A DNA stretch of 47,599 nt from Alkanophaga liquidiphilum. GTDB taxonomy: Archaea > Halobacteriota > Syntropharchaeia > Alkanophagales > B39-G2. The position numbers were made by a program, and so were the translations under genes. The notes below the pieces were generated by a model. The model was given only the letters and a program-made list of their open reading frames with translations. It had not been told where the DNA came from and did no database searches. Numbering within the stretch: position 1 is the first letter of the stretch; each line of letters begins with the position of its first letter. Of the stretch, positions 25,144 through 33,479 are shown one piece after another. The DNA lies in contig JAPHEF010000010.1 of assembly GCA_029259535.1 (NCBI GenBank), positions 1-47,599 of the forward strand. The letters are read 5' to 3'.

Positions 25144-25262
25144 CGGGACTACTGCTAATTAATGTTACAGGTCGTAGCGTGCAACGTAGCATGCCCGCGG
25201 AACGCCGCCACCCTAGAAGCTACTTAACTCATTTTTACAAAACAAAATCTTTTTTTACTTAA

Positions 25263-26393
25263 ATGGCAATCGGGGTATGGGTGCTGGAGACGAGCGCGCA
25301 CGTCGTCGGGGAGGGCGTAAAGCACGCATACTTACTGGAGAGGGTGCGGCACTGGCGGCTTACGCTTTTAGTGCTCACTCTGGCATTGCTGTTGAGCGTC
25401 GTGCTCGCAACCGCCGTCGGCTCCACATATATAAGCCCCTCTGCGATTCTTAACGCCTTCAAGCTCGCTGCTTGCGACTTCTTAAACAAGTTCGGATTAG
25501 AGCTCGGTGTGCATGCGGACGCCGCTGCTGAGACACAAAAACTAATAATTTTTGAAATACGGCTGCCACGAGTCGTTCTTGGCGCCATTGTAGGCGCGGC
25601 GCTCGCAATTTCTGGCGCGGCGCTCCAAGGGCTTTTCAAAAATCCGATGGCTGACCCCTACGTCATCGGAATCTCTTCGGGTGCGCTTTTCGGCGTTACG
25701 CTCTCGTTTTGCCTGCCGCTCTCGCTGCTTGCGGGCACCTACGCAAAGCAAGTCTTTGCATTCTTCGGTTCGCTCCTCGCCGTCTTCCTCGTTTATAACA
25801 TCGCAAGGACTGGCAGCAAAATTCCGGTGGACACGCTCTTGCTTGCGGGAATTGCCACCTCCTTCCTGTTCCACTCCATCTCCACGCTTATCCTTTACTT
25901 AACGCTTCGGGACTGGCATCAGATAGTCTCGTGGATGCTGGGTGGGCTTTGGCTCGCAAGCTGGGGGCGGGTCGAGGCTGCTGTTTTCCCTATAGTCGCC
26001 TGCACCTTTCTTCTTTACTTCTTCGCACGCGACCTCAACGCCATGCTCCTCGGTGAAGAAAGCGCCCTGCACGTCGGCATCGAGGTCGAGATTGTGAAGC
26101 GTGCGATTTTGGTGCTTGCGGCGGTGGCAGCGGCGTCGGCAGTCGCAGTCAGCGGGACCATCGGCTTCGTCGGGCTTATGGTGCCGCACGCCGTCCGTCT
26201 TGTCGTCGGTCCTGACCATCGTATCCTTCTGCCTGCTTCGGCGCTCGTGGGTGCGTCCTTTTTGATATGGGCGGATGCCCTTGTGAGAGTTTCCTCCTTG
26301 GAGCTCCCCGTCGGGCTTATCACTGCGATTTCAGGTGTTCCCTTCTTTATTTACTTATTGCTGCGGCGTAAGAGGGAGATGGGTTATGCTTAG
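25263..26393 (+). CDS. FecCD-family ABC transporter permease
   Basis: This 376-aa permease has about nine or ten membrane segments. Family marks are VFEIRLPRVVLGAIVGAAL-type sequence, AISGAALQGLFKNPMADPYV, GISSGALFG, and SGTIGFVGLMVPHAVRLVVG near the C-terminus. Such permeases import iron-siderophore, haem or cobalamin. The N-terminus carries about 30 extra residues before the first segment. The stop overlaps the ATPase start by 8 nt (ATGCTTAG), so the two are coupled. No FecB/BtuF-type binding protein is adjacent. Confidence 0.92.
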   Translation: MAIGVWVLETSAHVVGEGVKHAYLLERVRHWRLTLLVLTLALLLSVVLATAVGSTYISPSAILNAFKLAACDFLNKFGLELGVHADAAAETQKLIIFEIRLPRVVLGAIVGAALAISGAALQGLFKNPMADPYVIGISSGALFGVTLSFCLPLSLLAGTYAKQVFAFFGSLLAVFLVYNIARTGSKIPVDTLLLAGIATSFLFHSISTLILYLTLRDWHQIVSWMLGGLWLASWGRVEAAVFPIVACTFLLYFFARDLNAMLLGEESALHVGIEVEIVKRAILVLAAVAAASAVAVSGTIGFVGLMVPHAVRLVVGPDHRILLPASALVGASFLIWADALVRVSSLELPVGLITAISGVPFFIYLLLRRKREMGYA

Positions 26394-27174
26394 GGTTGTA
26401 GACGTGCATTTTAGCTATGGCTACGGGAGGCAGACGAAGAAAATACTCGAAGGGGTGAGCTTAAGGATAGAATGCGGAAAGCTCGTCGGCTTGCTCGGAC
26501 CGAACGGCTCAGGCAAGACGACGCTCCTGAAAATTATTAGTAAGGCACTCAAGCCTAACGGCGGTGTCGTCTTCCTCGACGGCAAGAGGGTCTCGGAGTT
26601 CTCAGTCAGGGAGCTCGCACGGGAGCTTGCGGTCGTCCCGCAGGAGACGCCCGCAAACTTCGAGTTCACCGCCTTGGAAGTCGTGTTGATGGGCAGGAAT
26701 CCGCACCTCCGCCGTTTTGAATTTGAAAAGGAAGAGGACTTAAAAATAGCGGAGGGGTGCATGCAGCTGACCGACTGCTGGCACCTCGCCGACCGCCCGA
26801 TCACAACGCTCAGCGGCGGCGAACGCCAAAGGGTTTTTATCGCAAGAGCACTGGCGCAGCAGCCGAAGTATTTGCTGTTGGACGAGCCGACCGCAAACCT
26901 CGACCTGAGATACCAGCTTGAAATAATGGAAATCATAAAGAGACTTGCTGTAGAGAAAAAGCTTGTCGTGATCATAGCGTCGCACGAGCTGAATCTCGTA
27001 GCTGGTTACTGCGATGAACTCGTCCTGCTGAACGACGGCAAGATAATCGCGGCAGGTGCCGCAAAGGAAGTCTTAACGAGAGGGAATATAAAAAGGGCAT
27101 TTGGCGTGGACGTAATAGTGGAAACACACCCCTTAACAGGCGCCGTTTACCTCCTCCCTATAAACGGTCATTAA
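26386..27174 (+). CDS. FecE/BtuD-type ABC transporter ATPase
   Basis: This 262-aa ATPase has Walker A GPNGSGKTTLLKIISK, a Q-loop in VVPQETPANFEF, the signature TLSGGERQRVFIARALAQQ, Walker B YLLLDEPTANLD and the switch His in IIASHELN. The D-R-P-I/T-T-L-S-G-G-E pattern is of the iron/B12 group. The frame opens at 26335, but ATG 26386 begins MLRVVDVHFSYG and overlaps the permease stop. It could also serve the SsuC-type permease downstream, as no other ATPase is present; that is speculation. Confidence 0.93.
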   Translation: MLRVVDVHFSYGYGRQTKKILEGVSLRIECGKLVGLLGPNGSGKTTLLKIISKALKPNGGVVFLDGKRVSEFSVRELARELAVVPQETPANFEFTALEVVLMGRNPHLRRFEFEKEEDLKIAEGCMQLTDCWHLADRPITTLSGGERQRVFIARALAQQPKYLLLDEPTANLDLRYQLEIMEIIKRLAVEKKLVVIIASHELNLVAGYCDELVLLNDGKIIAAGAAKEVLTRGNIKRAFGVDVIVETHPLTGAVYLLPINGH

Positions 27175-27207
27175 GTATAAATATCTGTTCAGCAAAGAAG
27201 AAAGCCG

Positions 27208-28203
27208 ATGAAGAAGGCAATCGTCTTTTGTCTGCTGGTAATAGTTGTGACGTTCTCTCTCGGCTGCATCGCTCCACCTCCTGAGGAGGGGATAACGATA
27301 CGTTTCGGCTACCAGCCAAGCACGCATCAAGTTGCGTTCATGGTGGCGATGGAGGAAGGTTGGTGGCAGAACGACCTTGCGAGGTTCGGCGTGGTCTGCG
27401 TCACTGAGGCGGAATTCCCATCGGGACCGCCAGAGATGCAAGCGATGCTCGCCGGCGACATCGACGTCGCCTACGTCGGTGCGACGCCCCCAATCACTGC
27501 CATCGATAAGGGTCTTAAAGCGAAGATTGTAGCAGGAGTCCAGATAAACGGCTCGCACCTCGTCGTGAAGCCCGAGCTTGCCGAGAATTTTACCGCTGAA
27601 AAATTGCGTGGCATGAAGATAGCAACGTTCCCGCCCGGCTCCATTCAGGACACTATTTTGAAGAGATGGCTACTGGAAAACGGATTAGACCCCGAAAAGG
27701 ACGTTGATATCGTAGCCATGGGCCCCGGCGACGCCGTCACCGCAATGGGCGCTGGTGCTGTGGACGCTGCTTTCTTGCCGCAGCCATATCCGGCGATTAT
27801 CGAGCTTGAAGGGAGCGGCGTGATGGTCGTGCCTTCCGGCAAGATGTGGCCGAATCATGCCTGCTGCTGCCTCCTCGTCAGCGAAAAGCTATTGGAAGAA
27901 CATCCTGAAATTGTGAAACAGATTATAAAGACACACATAAATACAACGTTATACTGCAGGGCGCATCCTGACGAAGCTGCCGAGGTTTATGCAAGGAAGT
28001 GTGGCTGGGAAGTCTCTCAGGTTGAGTATTCGCTCGACACATGGGACGGAACATGGGTCTATGACCCATACATAGGGCTTAACTGCACCCTTGAATATGC
28101 AAGAGTTCTCTACGAACTCGGCTACACGGAAAGACTGCTCACAAGAGACGATCTATTCAACACGACGCTCTATGACGAGGCGATAGCAGAGTTGGGTTTA
28201 TGA
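27208..28203 (+). CDS. NMT1/SsuA-type ABC substrate-binding lipoprotein
   Basis: This 331-aa exported lipoprotein has a short hydrophobic signal and lipobox FSLGC (Cys20). The mature part reads like the taurine/nitrate/sulfonate binding family: IRFGYQPSTHQVAFMVAMEE, EMQAMLAGDIDVAYVGATPP, KLRGMKIATFPPGSIQDTIL, MGPGDAVTAMGAGAVDAAFL and NHACCCLLVSEKLLEEHPEI. It lies 33 nt after the FecE-type ATPase, an unusual pairing, and upstream of an SsuC-type permease, its natural partner. The ligand is unknown. Confidence 0.85.
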   Translation: MKKAIVFCLLVIVVTFSLGCIAPPPEEGITIRFGYQPSTHQVAFMVAMEEGWWQNDLARFGVVCVTEAEFPSGPPEMQAMLAGDIDVAYVGATPPITAIDKGLKAKIVAGVQINGSHLVVKPELAENFTAEKLRGMKIATFPPGSIQDTILKRWLLENGLDPEKDVDIVAMGPGDAVTAMGAGAVDAAFLPQPYPAIIELEGSGVMVVPSGKMWPNHACCCLLVSEKLLEEHPEIVKQIIKTHINTTLYCRAHPDEAAEVYARKCGWEVSQVEYSLDTWDGTWVYDPYIGLNCTLEYARVLYELGYTERLLTRDDLFNTTLYDEAIAELGL

Positions 28204-28238
28204 TATGGGAAGAGCAGCCACCTCAGAGCAAGGTTGTC

Positions 28239-28259
28239 CTTTTTCTTTTCCTTTTTTCT
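28239..28259 (+). terminator. T-rich terminator after the binding protein
   Basis: CTTTTTCTTTTCCTTTTTTC lies about 35 nt after the lipoprotein stop. It would end that transcript before the TnpB element and the permease. Confidence 0.5.
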
Positions 28260-28277
28260 AAATTTTTAGGACGACGT

Positions 28278-28311
28278 TGCTGCTAATCCCCTCCTTAAGG
28301 AGGCGGCAGCA
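28278..28311. repeat. Nested palindrome, probable left-end hairpin of the IS605-type element
   Basis: Outer arms TGCTGC (28278-28283) and GCAGCA (28306-28311) enclose the perfect palindrome CCTCCTTAAGGAGG (28290-28303). It lies just upstream of tnpB, where IS200/IS605 elements carry their left-end hairpin. The element borders are not certain. Confidence 0.5.
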
Positions 28312-28357
28312 GGGGAGGTGTGTGGGAAAGTTTTTAAGTAAGAAGATTATCCTAAAA

Positions 28358-29434
28358 ATGATGGAAGTAAGGAAGACGGTCAGGTGCAAGCTCGTAGGTC
28401 TGACGAAGCGGAAGAGGGAGTTACTCGATAGGGAGTATGATAACTTCCAGCATTGGCTTGAGACGGGAGAAGACAGAGGTGTATATTCAGCATACAAGCA
28501 AGATGCGAAGTGGCTATACAAGAAAGCGAAGCGGATGAAAGGTGTTCCAATAAGAAAAGATTTGATAGATATTCAAAGAAGGGACACGAAAATAGCCAAA
28601 TACTGGGCGAGAATAAGGGTAAAAGGTGTGAGGGGTGGCGTCAAGGTTGCTTTAGCTCATCAGCCTTTCAATTTTGAGGAGTGGGATGTATGTGAGTCTC
28701 TACTTGTCAGGACGGAGGAAGGGGAGTTCTACTTGCATGTGACGGTCAAAAGGGAAATAGAGCTAAAGGAGGAATACTTATCCATCATAGCGATAGACGT
28801 GGGAGCGAGATGGGTAGCCGTGTCGGTGGCACGGCACCGCAGCAGACCAAAATTCTACGGCAGAAAAGTGAGGGAGGTTAGAGGAAAGTATTTCTGGCTA
28901 AGGCGCAAGCTCGGAAGGGAGAAGAAGCAGAGGGCGATAAAGAAGATAGGAGACAAGGAGCGAAGGACGGTGAATGATGAGCTTCACAAGATAGCGAAGA
29001 GCATCGTTGATGAGGCGGAAAAGCACAACGCAGCAATAGCGATGGGAGACTTAAATGGTGCTAAAAACAACAAGAGAGGGAGGAAGGGCAACAGGAAGGT
29101 CAATTCTATGCCGTTTTATAAACTGAAGGAATACATCAAGTATAAAGCATTGGAGAGAGGAATTACGGTGATAGAAGTTCCAGAGTTCAATACGTCAAAG
29201 CAGTGTTCTCGCTGTGGTTCAATGAATACAGAAAGACCTTCCCAAGGATTGTTCATCTGTAGAGATTGCGGCTACCAGATTAACGCCGATGTGAATGGAG
29301 CTAAAAATATATTGAAACGAGCCATGGGCTATATGCTCATGGTAGGGGCCGTAGTGACCCGGCCCGACGGGGAGCGGTTCGTTCTGAACCACACTCCCCA
29401 ACCTCGCGCATCCGGCGGATGCCCCTTTCAGTGA
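28358..29434 (+). CDS. tnpB: TnpB (IS200/IS605 OrfB) RNA-guided nuclease-like protein
   Basis: This protein of about 358 aa has RuvC-I IIAIDVGARWVAV (Asp), a RuvC-II region IAMGDLNGAKNN, a zinc ribbon CSRCGSMN ... CRDCG, and RuvC-III INADVNGAKNI (Asp). At the usual RuvC-II Glu position (E-D-L) there is Gly. TnpB normally cuts DNA guided by an RNA made from the element's right end. The frame opens at 28277 inside the left-end palindrome. ATG 28358 (MMEVRKTVRCKL) is preferred because TnpB normally starts with this beta-strand. No TnpA is present. It is uninterrupted, so it may be recent or under selection. Confidence 0.9.
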   Translation: MMEVRKTVRCKLVGLTKRKRELLDREYDNFQHWLETGEDRGVYSAYKQDAKWLYKKAKRMKGVPIRKDLIDIQRRDTKIAKYWARIRVKGVRGGVKVALAHQPFNFEEWDVCESLLVRTEEGEFYLHVTVKREIELKEEYLSIIAIDVGARWVAVSVARHRSRPKFYGRKVREVRGKYFWLRRKLGREKKQRAIKKIGDKERRTVNDELHKIAKSIVDEAEKHNAAIAMGDLNGAKNNKRGRKGNRKVNSMPFYKLKEYIKYKALERGITVIEVPEFNTSKQCSRCGSMNTERPSQGLFICRDCGYQINADVNGAKNILKRAMGYMLMVGAVVTRPDGERFVLNHTPQPRASGGCPFQ

Positions 29435-29443
29435 GGGGAGGAG
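29408..29443 (+). mobile_element. Right end of the IS605-type element
   Basis: Two hairpins span the tnpB stop: GCATCC (29408-29413) with GGATGC (29417-29422), and CCCCT (29422-29426) with AGGGG (29434-29438). The following GAGGAGGTCAC resembles the GAGGATGTCA that follows the first TnpB relic's hairpin (431-440). The same bases form the ribosome-binding site of the next gene. Confidence 0.55.
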
Positions 29444-29449
29444 GTCACG

Positions 29450-30229
29450 ATGAACATCACGGCGCTCAAAGGCAGAATCTTGGAGATAATATCGCTATGC
29501 GTGGCGGTCTTGTTCTGGCAGATAATATCGGATTACGTTGTGCGCAACCCCTTCGTCTTGCCAAGTCCCTATCTTGTGGCGTGCTCGTTGCTCGGGCTCT
29601 GGACAATGCTCCCCATGGACATCGTGATCAGCATGCTGCACTTCAGCATCGGAGTCTCGTTCGGAGCGCTCGTCGGTGTCTCAGTAGGCGCCGTCACGGG
29701 TTGGTTTCGTGTCGCCGATAGGGTTGCTGATCCCTTAATTGAGATAGTGCGACCCATACCCCCGCTTGCATGGGTGCCGTTCGCCATTGTTTGGTTCCAT
29801 CTGACGCATCAAGCCGCAGGCTTCATCGTCTTCATAGGAGCAGTCTTTCCGATACTGATAAACACGTATGCAGGGTTCAGAGGCGTGCCCAAAGACCTTG
29901 TGGACGCCGCACTCGTCTTGGGATGTAAGAGGAAAAGCCTGATGTTTAGAGTGGCATTCCCATATGCGTTGCCGTTCATTGCTACCGGCATCCGTATCGG
30001 CATGGGTATAGGTTGGATGTGCGTCGTCGCCGCCGAAATGTTCGGCGTGAGCCGCAGCGGTCTTGGCTACCGCCTCTTTCAGATATTTTACCCGCATCAC
30101 AAGATGGCGGAACTTATGCTCTACATGCTTGTCCTCGGGCTCATATCGCTGCTCATCGACCGCACTTTCAGGTATTTTGTGGAGGAAAAGCTGTTGACGT
30201 GGAAAAAAGGGCTGATAGCAGAGGCTTGA
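29450..30229 (+). CDS. SsuC/TauC-type ABC transporter permease
   Basis: This 259-aa inner-membrane permease has about six membrane segments. The BPD cytoplasmic loop is in FRGVPKDLVDAALVLGCKRK and LMFRVAFPYALPFIATGIRI, and IVRPIPPLAWVPFAIVWF is a family hallmark. It should work with a taurine/sulfonate-type binding protein and an SsuB-like ATPase. The lipoprotein at 27208 fits; an SsuB gene is missing. Its ribosome-binding site (GGAGGAGGT, 29436-29444) lies in the right end of the preceding TnpB element. The stop overlaps the next small frame (TGATG). Confidence 0.92.
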   Translation: MNITALKGRILEIISLCVAVLFWQIISDYVVRNPFVLPSPYLVACSLLGLWTMLPMDIVISMLHFSIGVSFGALVGVSVGAVTGWFRVADRVADPLIEIVRPIPPLAWVPFAIVWFHLTHQAAGFIVFIGAVFPILINTYAGFRGVPKDLVDAALVLGCKRKSLMFRVAFPYALPFIATGIRIGMGIGWMCVVAAEMFGVSRSGLGYRLFQIFYPHHKMAELMLYMLVLGLISLLIDRTFRYFVEEKLLTWKKGLIAEA

Positions 30230-30405
30230 TGGATATAGCCGTGCTGGAAGCAGTTGAACATGAGATGCGCGATTTTCACACTCCTACCGCCGGAAGCCCA
30301 AACGGGAGGGCTTGGCGAGTTCTACTTCGCTGTGCGAAACTCTACTTCGCTGTGCGTTTCTGCGTTATAATGCGGCGGGAATGGAACAAAAGAAAAAGAA
30401 TATAA
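30229..30405 (+). CDS. Small ORF coupled to the permease, unrecognised
   Basis: This 58-aa frame begins MDIAVLEAVEHEMRDFHTP at an ATG sharing its A with the permease stop (TGATG), which suggests translational coupling. The end is basic (MRREWNKRKRI). It runs through a tandem 20-bp repeat at 30321-30360. It is not an ABC ATPase. It may be the remnant of a gene that once followed the permease. Confidence 0.3.
   Translation: MDIAVLEAVEHEMRDFHTPTAGSPNGRAWRVLLRCAKLYFAVRFCVIMRREWNKRKRI
30321..30360 (+). repeat. Two tandem 20-bp repeats
   Basis: TCTACTTCGCTGTGCG occurs at 30321-30336 and 30341-30356 with a 20-bp period; the spacers are AAAC and TTTC. It lies 75 bp upstream of atpH, before its TATA element. 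Confidence 0.7.
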
Positions 30406-30406
30406 T
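30399..30406 (+). promoter_or_regulatory. TATA element of the ATP synthase operon
   Basis: AATATAAT sits about 28 nt before ATG 30431. AAAGGAG at 30417-30423 is a good Shine-Dalgarno for atpH. The transcript would start close to the gene. Confidence 0.4.
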
Positions 30407-30430
30407 GAACATCCTCAAAGGAGAGAACTG

Positions 30431-30748
30431 ATGGCGGTGGAGGCGCTTAGAGAGATAAGAGCTGCGGAAGAGGATAGCAGGAGGAGGATAGAGGAGGCGA
30501 GAGCGGAAGCTGAGAGCATGATAAAAGAGGCGGAGCAGGAGGTTGCGAAAATCGCCGAGGCTGCGAAGGAGGAGATTAAGCGGCAGGCGCAGGAAATAAT
30601 GGAGCAAAAGCTGAAAGAGGCAAAAGCGGAGGAGGAGAAGATTTTGGCGGCGGCGGAAGAGGAAGTAAGGAAGCTGAAGGAGAGCGCTTCTTCTAAGATG
30701 AACGCCGCTGTGGACGTCGCATTGAAAATGCTTTTAGGAATCACTTAG
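30431..30748 (+). CDS. atpH: A-type ATP synthase subunit H
   Basis: This 105-aa peripheral-stalk subunit is almost entirely one long, charged coiled coil rich in Glu, Ala, Lys and Arg (EEDSRRRIEEARAEAESMIK...). AtpH pairs with AtpE to form the stator that holds the A1 head. It is the first gene of the operon, as in methanogens. Genes I and K, which normally follow, are absent here. Identity rests on composition, length and position. Confidence 0.85.
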   Translation: MAVEALREIRAAEEDSRRRIEEARAEAESMIKEAEQEVAKIAEAAKEEIKRQAQEIMEQKLKEAKAEEEKILAAAEEEVRKLKESASSKMNAAVDVALKMLLGIT

Positions 30749-30763
30749 CTGAAGGCGAGGCTT

Positions 30764-31375
30764 ATGGGCGCTACTGAGATTATTAACAGGATAAGAGAGG
30801 AGGGGGAGAAAGAGCGGGAGCGGATTCTAAACGAGGCGAGAGAGCGGGCGAGGAAGATCATTGAAGACGCACGGGCTGAGGCTGAAAGCAGTAAGAAAAG
30901 GGCTTTGGAAGAGGAGGCGCGGCGTGCGGAAGCCGAGAAGCTGCGCCGCATCCAGACCGCAAGGCTCGAAGCTCGCAGGAGGAGATGGCTGGCGCAGGAG
31001 GAGCTGATAAAGGATGCGATGGACAAAGCCATCGGGCAGATAAAAATAGTAAAGGAGAGGGGGCTCGGCGGGCATAAATACGACGACATCCTGAAAGGGC
31101 TGATAAAGGCGTCGGCGGCGAGCGCCGGCGGCGGCGATCTCGAAGTTATTCTCAGCGAGGACGACGCTCGCCTCATCAGCAAGAATACCCTAGATGAAAT
31201 CTCAAAAGAAATCGGCGCCCACCTGACTCTCTCAGAAGAGCGAGCGAAAAGCATCGGCGGCGTCATCGTCAGGACCAAAGACGGCAAAATCTCGGTGGAC
31301 AATACCTTCGAAAAGAGGCTGGAACGCCTTTCCGCCTCCATAAGGGACAAGGTCGCTGAGGTATTGTTCAGGTGA
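30764..31375 (+). CDS. atpE: A-type ATP synthase subunit E
   Basis: This 203-aa peripheral stalk subunit has an N-terminal coiled coil (IINRIREEGEKERERILNEA...) and a C-terminal globular head (about 100-203) that ends VRTKDGKISVDNTFEKRLER, the family signature. It starts 15 nt after atpH; in methanogen operons I and K lie between them. Its stop overlaps the upstream GTG of atpF. Confidence 0.92.
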   Translation: MGATEIINRIREEGEKERERILNEARERARKIIEDARAEAESSKKRALEEEARRAEAEKLRRIQTARLEARRRRWLAQEELIKDAMDKAIGQIKIVKERGLGGHKYDDILKGLIKASAASAGGGDLEVILSEDDARLISKNTLDEISKEIGAHLTLSEERAKSIGGVIVRTKDGKISVDNTFEKRLERLSASIRDKVAEVLFR

Positions 31376-31380
31376 GCGAG

Positions 31381-31692
31381 ATGCTTGCAGTTATTGGCGA
31401 CCCGGACACCGCAACCGGCTTCAGGCTTGCGGGCATTGAGCGTGTGTATGAAGCATCGGAGGACGAGGACATCTCAGAACTGCTCAACAGACTGGAGAAG
31501 GAAGGCGTCTCCATAATCATAATGACGGAGCGGCTTGCAGAGCGGAACAGGAATGCAATAAAAGAGATTAATGCAAGGAAGAAGAGCGTAGCTCCGATAA
31601 TCGTGGAGATTCCCGACAAGAAAGGTCCGATTGAGAAAGTGGATATGATAGGTGAACTCACGAGGCGGGCTGTTGGCATTGTGATAAAGTAG
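31381..31692 (+). CDS. atpF: A-type ATP synthase subunit F
   Basis: This central-stalk subunit of about 103 aa begins MLAVIGDPDTATGFRLAGIE, the family's hallmark, with the C-terminal IVEIPDKKGPIEKVDMI helix region. The frame also opens at GTG 31372 inside the end of atpE. ATG 31381, six nucleotides after AGGTGA, matches the usual start. Subunit C, normally between E and F, is missing. Confidence 0.93.
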   Translation: MLAVIGDPDTATGFRLAGIERVYEASEDEDISELLNRLEKEGVSIIIMTERLAERNRNAIKEINARKKSVAPIIVEIPDKKGPIEKVDMIGELTRRAVGIVIK

Positions 31693-31703
31693 GGGGTGTT
31701 GTT

Positions 31704-33467
31704 GTGGCTGAGGAGAAGGGCATGATGATAAGGATTGCGGGACCGCTCGTCGTGGCGGAGCAGATGAAAGGAAGTAAGATGTATGAGGTTATAAGGGTCG
31801 GCGAGGAGCGGCTGCTCGGCGAGGTTATACGGCTGGAAGGCGATAGGGCATATATTCAGGTGTATGAAGATACCACGGGTCTTAAGCCTGGCGAGCCGGT
31901 CTTCAGGACCGGAGCGCCGCTTTCTGTCGAGCTTGGACCCGGAATTTTGAAGAACTTCTACGATGGCGTGCAGCGACCGCTTGACGTGATAAAAAGCAAG
32001 GCGGGGGATTACATCACTCGGGGCATAGACGTGCCGGCGCTCGACCCAGAGGCGAAATGGGATTTTAAGCCCGTCGCCGAGGAGGGGAAGCCCGTGACGG
32101 GCGGCGATATCCTCGGCGAAGTTCCCGAGACGAAAGTTATCGTCCACAAGGTCTTAGTGCCGCCGGATGTTAGTGGGAAGCTCGTGGAGATAAAAGAGGG
32201 GAAGTTTACGGTGAACGACGTCATTGCCGTCGTGGAGACAGACGGGGAGGAGAAGGAGCTGACAATGAAGCAGCGCTGGCCGGTGCGGCGGGGACGCCCC
32301 TACAAGGAGAAGCTGGACCCGGCGGAGCCTTTGCTGACAGGGCAGCGCATCTTCGACACATTTTTCCCGATAGCAAAGGGCGGCACCGCCGCCATCCCGG
32401 GTGGCTTTGGCACCGGAAAGACGGTCATGCAGCACCAGCTTGCGAGATGGGCGAACTCGCAGGTCATCGTTTACATCGGCTGCGGTGAGCGTGGCAACGA
32501 GATGACAGAAGTTCTTGAGGACTTCCCAGAGCTTATTGACCCTTACACTGGGGAGTCGCTCATGGAGCGTTCGACGCTCATCGCAAACACCTCGAACATG
32601 CCAGTCGCCGCACGGGAGGCGTCGGTTTACACTGGAATCACGCTCGCTGAGTATTACAGAGATATGGGCTACGACGTCGCCATTCAAGCAGACTCCACTT
32701 CAAGATGGGCGGAGGCGATGCGGGAAATTTCAGGCAGGCTTGAGGAGATGCCTGGTGAGGAAGGCTTCCCTGCTTACCTTGCAGCTCGTCTTTCAGAGTT
32801 CTACGAGCGTGCTGGCAGGGTCAAGGTTCTGGGCTCCGACGAGCGCCTCGGCTCGGTTACCGTCGTCGGTGCGGTCTCGCCGCCGGGCGGCGACTTCTCA
32901 GAGCCGGTGACGCAGAACACGCTGCGTGTGGTGAGCGTTTTCTGGGCGCTCGACTCGTCACTCGCGGACCGCAGGCACTTCCCGGCGATAAATTGGCTGC
33001 GCAGCTACTCCTTATACGTTGACGACTTGCGGGAGTGGTATGTGAAGAACGTCGCCGAAGACTTTAACACGCAGCGGGACGAAATGATGGCAATTCTACA
33101 GAGGGAGGCGGAACTTCAGGAGATCGTGCAACTCGTCGGGGCAGATGCGCTGCCGGAGCGGGAGCGGGAGCTTCTGGAGGTTGCGAGGATGGTCAGGGAG
33201 GACTTCCTTGCGCAGAACGCCTACCACGAGGTTGATTCTTATTGCCCGCTTGAGAAGATGTATCTTATGGGAACGGTCATTTTGGAGTTCCACAAAGAGG
33301 CGCAGAAGGCGATAGATGTGGGCGTGCGGGTGGAGAAGATACAAGAGATGAAGATAAAGGACGAGATAGCGCGGATGAAATACGTGAAGAACGAGGAGTT
33401 CAGGCAGAAATTCGAGGAGTTGATGAGCGCCTTGCATGAGGAGTTTAAGAAGTTGAGGGAGGAATAA
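31704..33467 (+). CDS. atpA: A-type ATP synthase catalytic subunit A
   Basis: This 587-aa catalytic subunit has the beta-barrel N-domain, the bulge region typical of A/V-type A subunits (about 115-190), Walker A GGFGTGKTVMQHQLARW (about residue 232), VIYIGCGERGNEM, Walker B and catalytic Glu in ADSTSRWAEAMREISGRLEE, and a helical C-domain. No intein is present. It uses the ion gradient to make ATP at the cytoplasmic face of the membrane. GTG 31704 follows AGGGGGTG. Confidence 0.97.
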   Translation: MAEEKGMMIRIAGPLVVAEQMKGSKMYEVIRVGEERLLGEVIRLEGDRAYIQVYEDTTGLKPGEPVFRTGAPLSVELGPGILKNFYDGVQRPLDVIKSKAGDYITRGIDVPALDPEAKWDFKPVAEEGKPVTGGDILGEVPETKVIVHKVLVPPDVSGKLVEIKEGKFTVNDVIAVVETDGEEKELTMKQRWPVRRGRPYKEKLDPAEPLLTGQRIFDTFFPIAKGGTAAIPGGFGTGKTVMQHQLARWANSQVIVYIGCGERGNEMTEVLEDFPELIDPYTGESLMERSTLIANTSNMPVAAREASVYTGITLAEYYRDMGYDVAIQADSTSRWAEAMREISGRLEEMPGEEGFPAYLAARLSEFYERAGRVKVLGSDERLGSVTVVGAVSPPGGDFSEPVTQNTLRVVSVFWALDSSLADRRHFPAINWLRSYSLYVDDLREWYVKNVAEDFNTQRDEMMAILQREAELQEIVQLVGADALPERERELLEVARMVREDFLAQNAYHEVDSYCPLEKMYLMGTVILEFHKEAQKAIDVGVRVEKIQEMKIKDEIARMKYVKNEEFRQKFEELMSALHEEFKKLREE

Positions 33468-33479
33468 AGAGGTGGGAAT

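Noticed and set aside
28239..28357. tnpB start at 28277
   Set aside because: The extra 27 residues are translated from the left-end palindrome. The conserved TnpB start begins at 28358.
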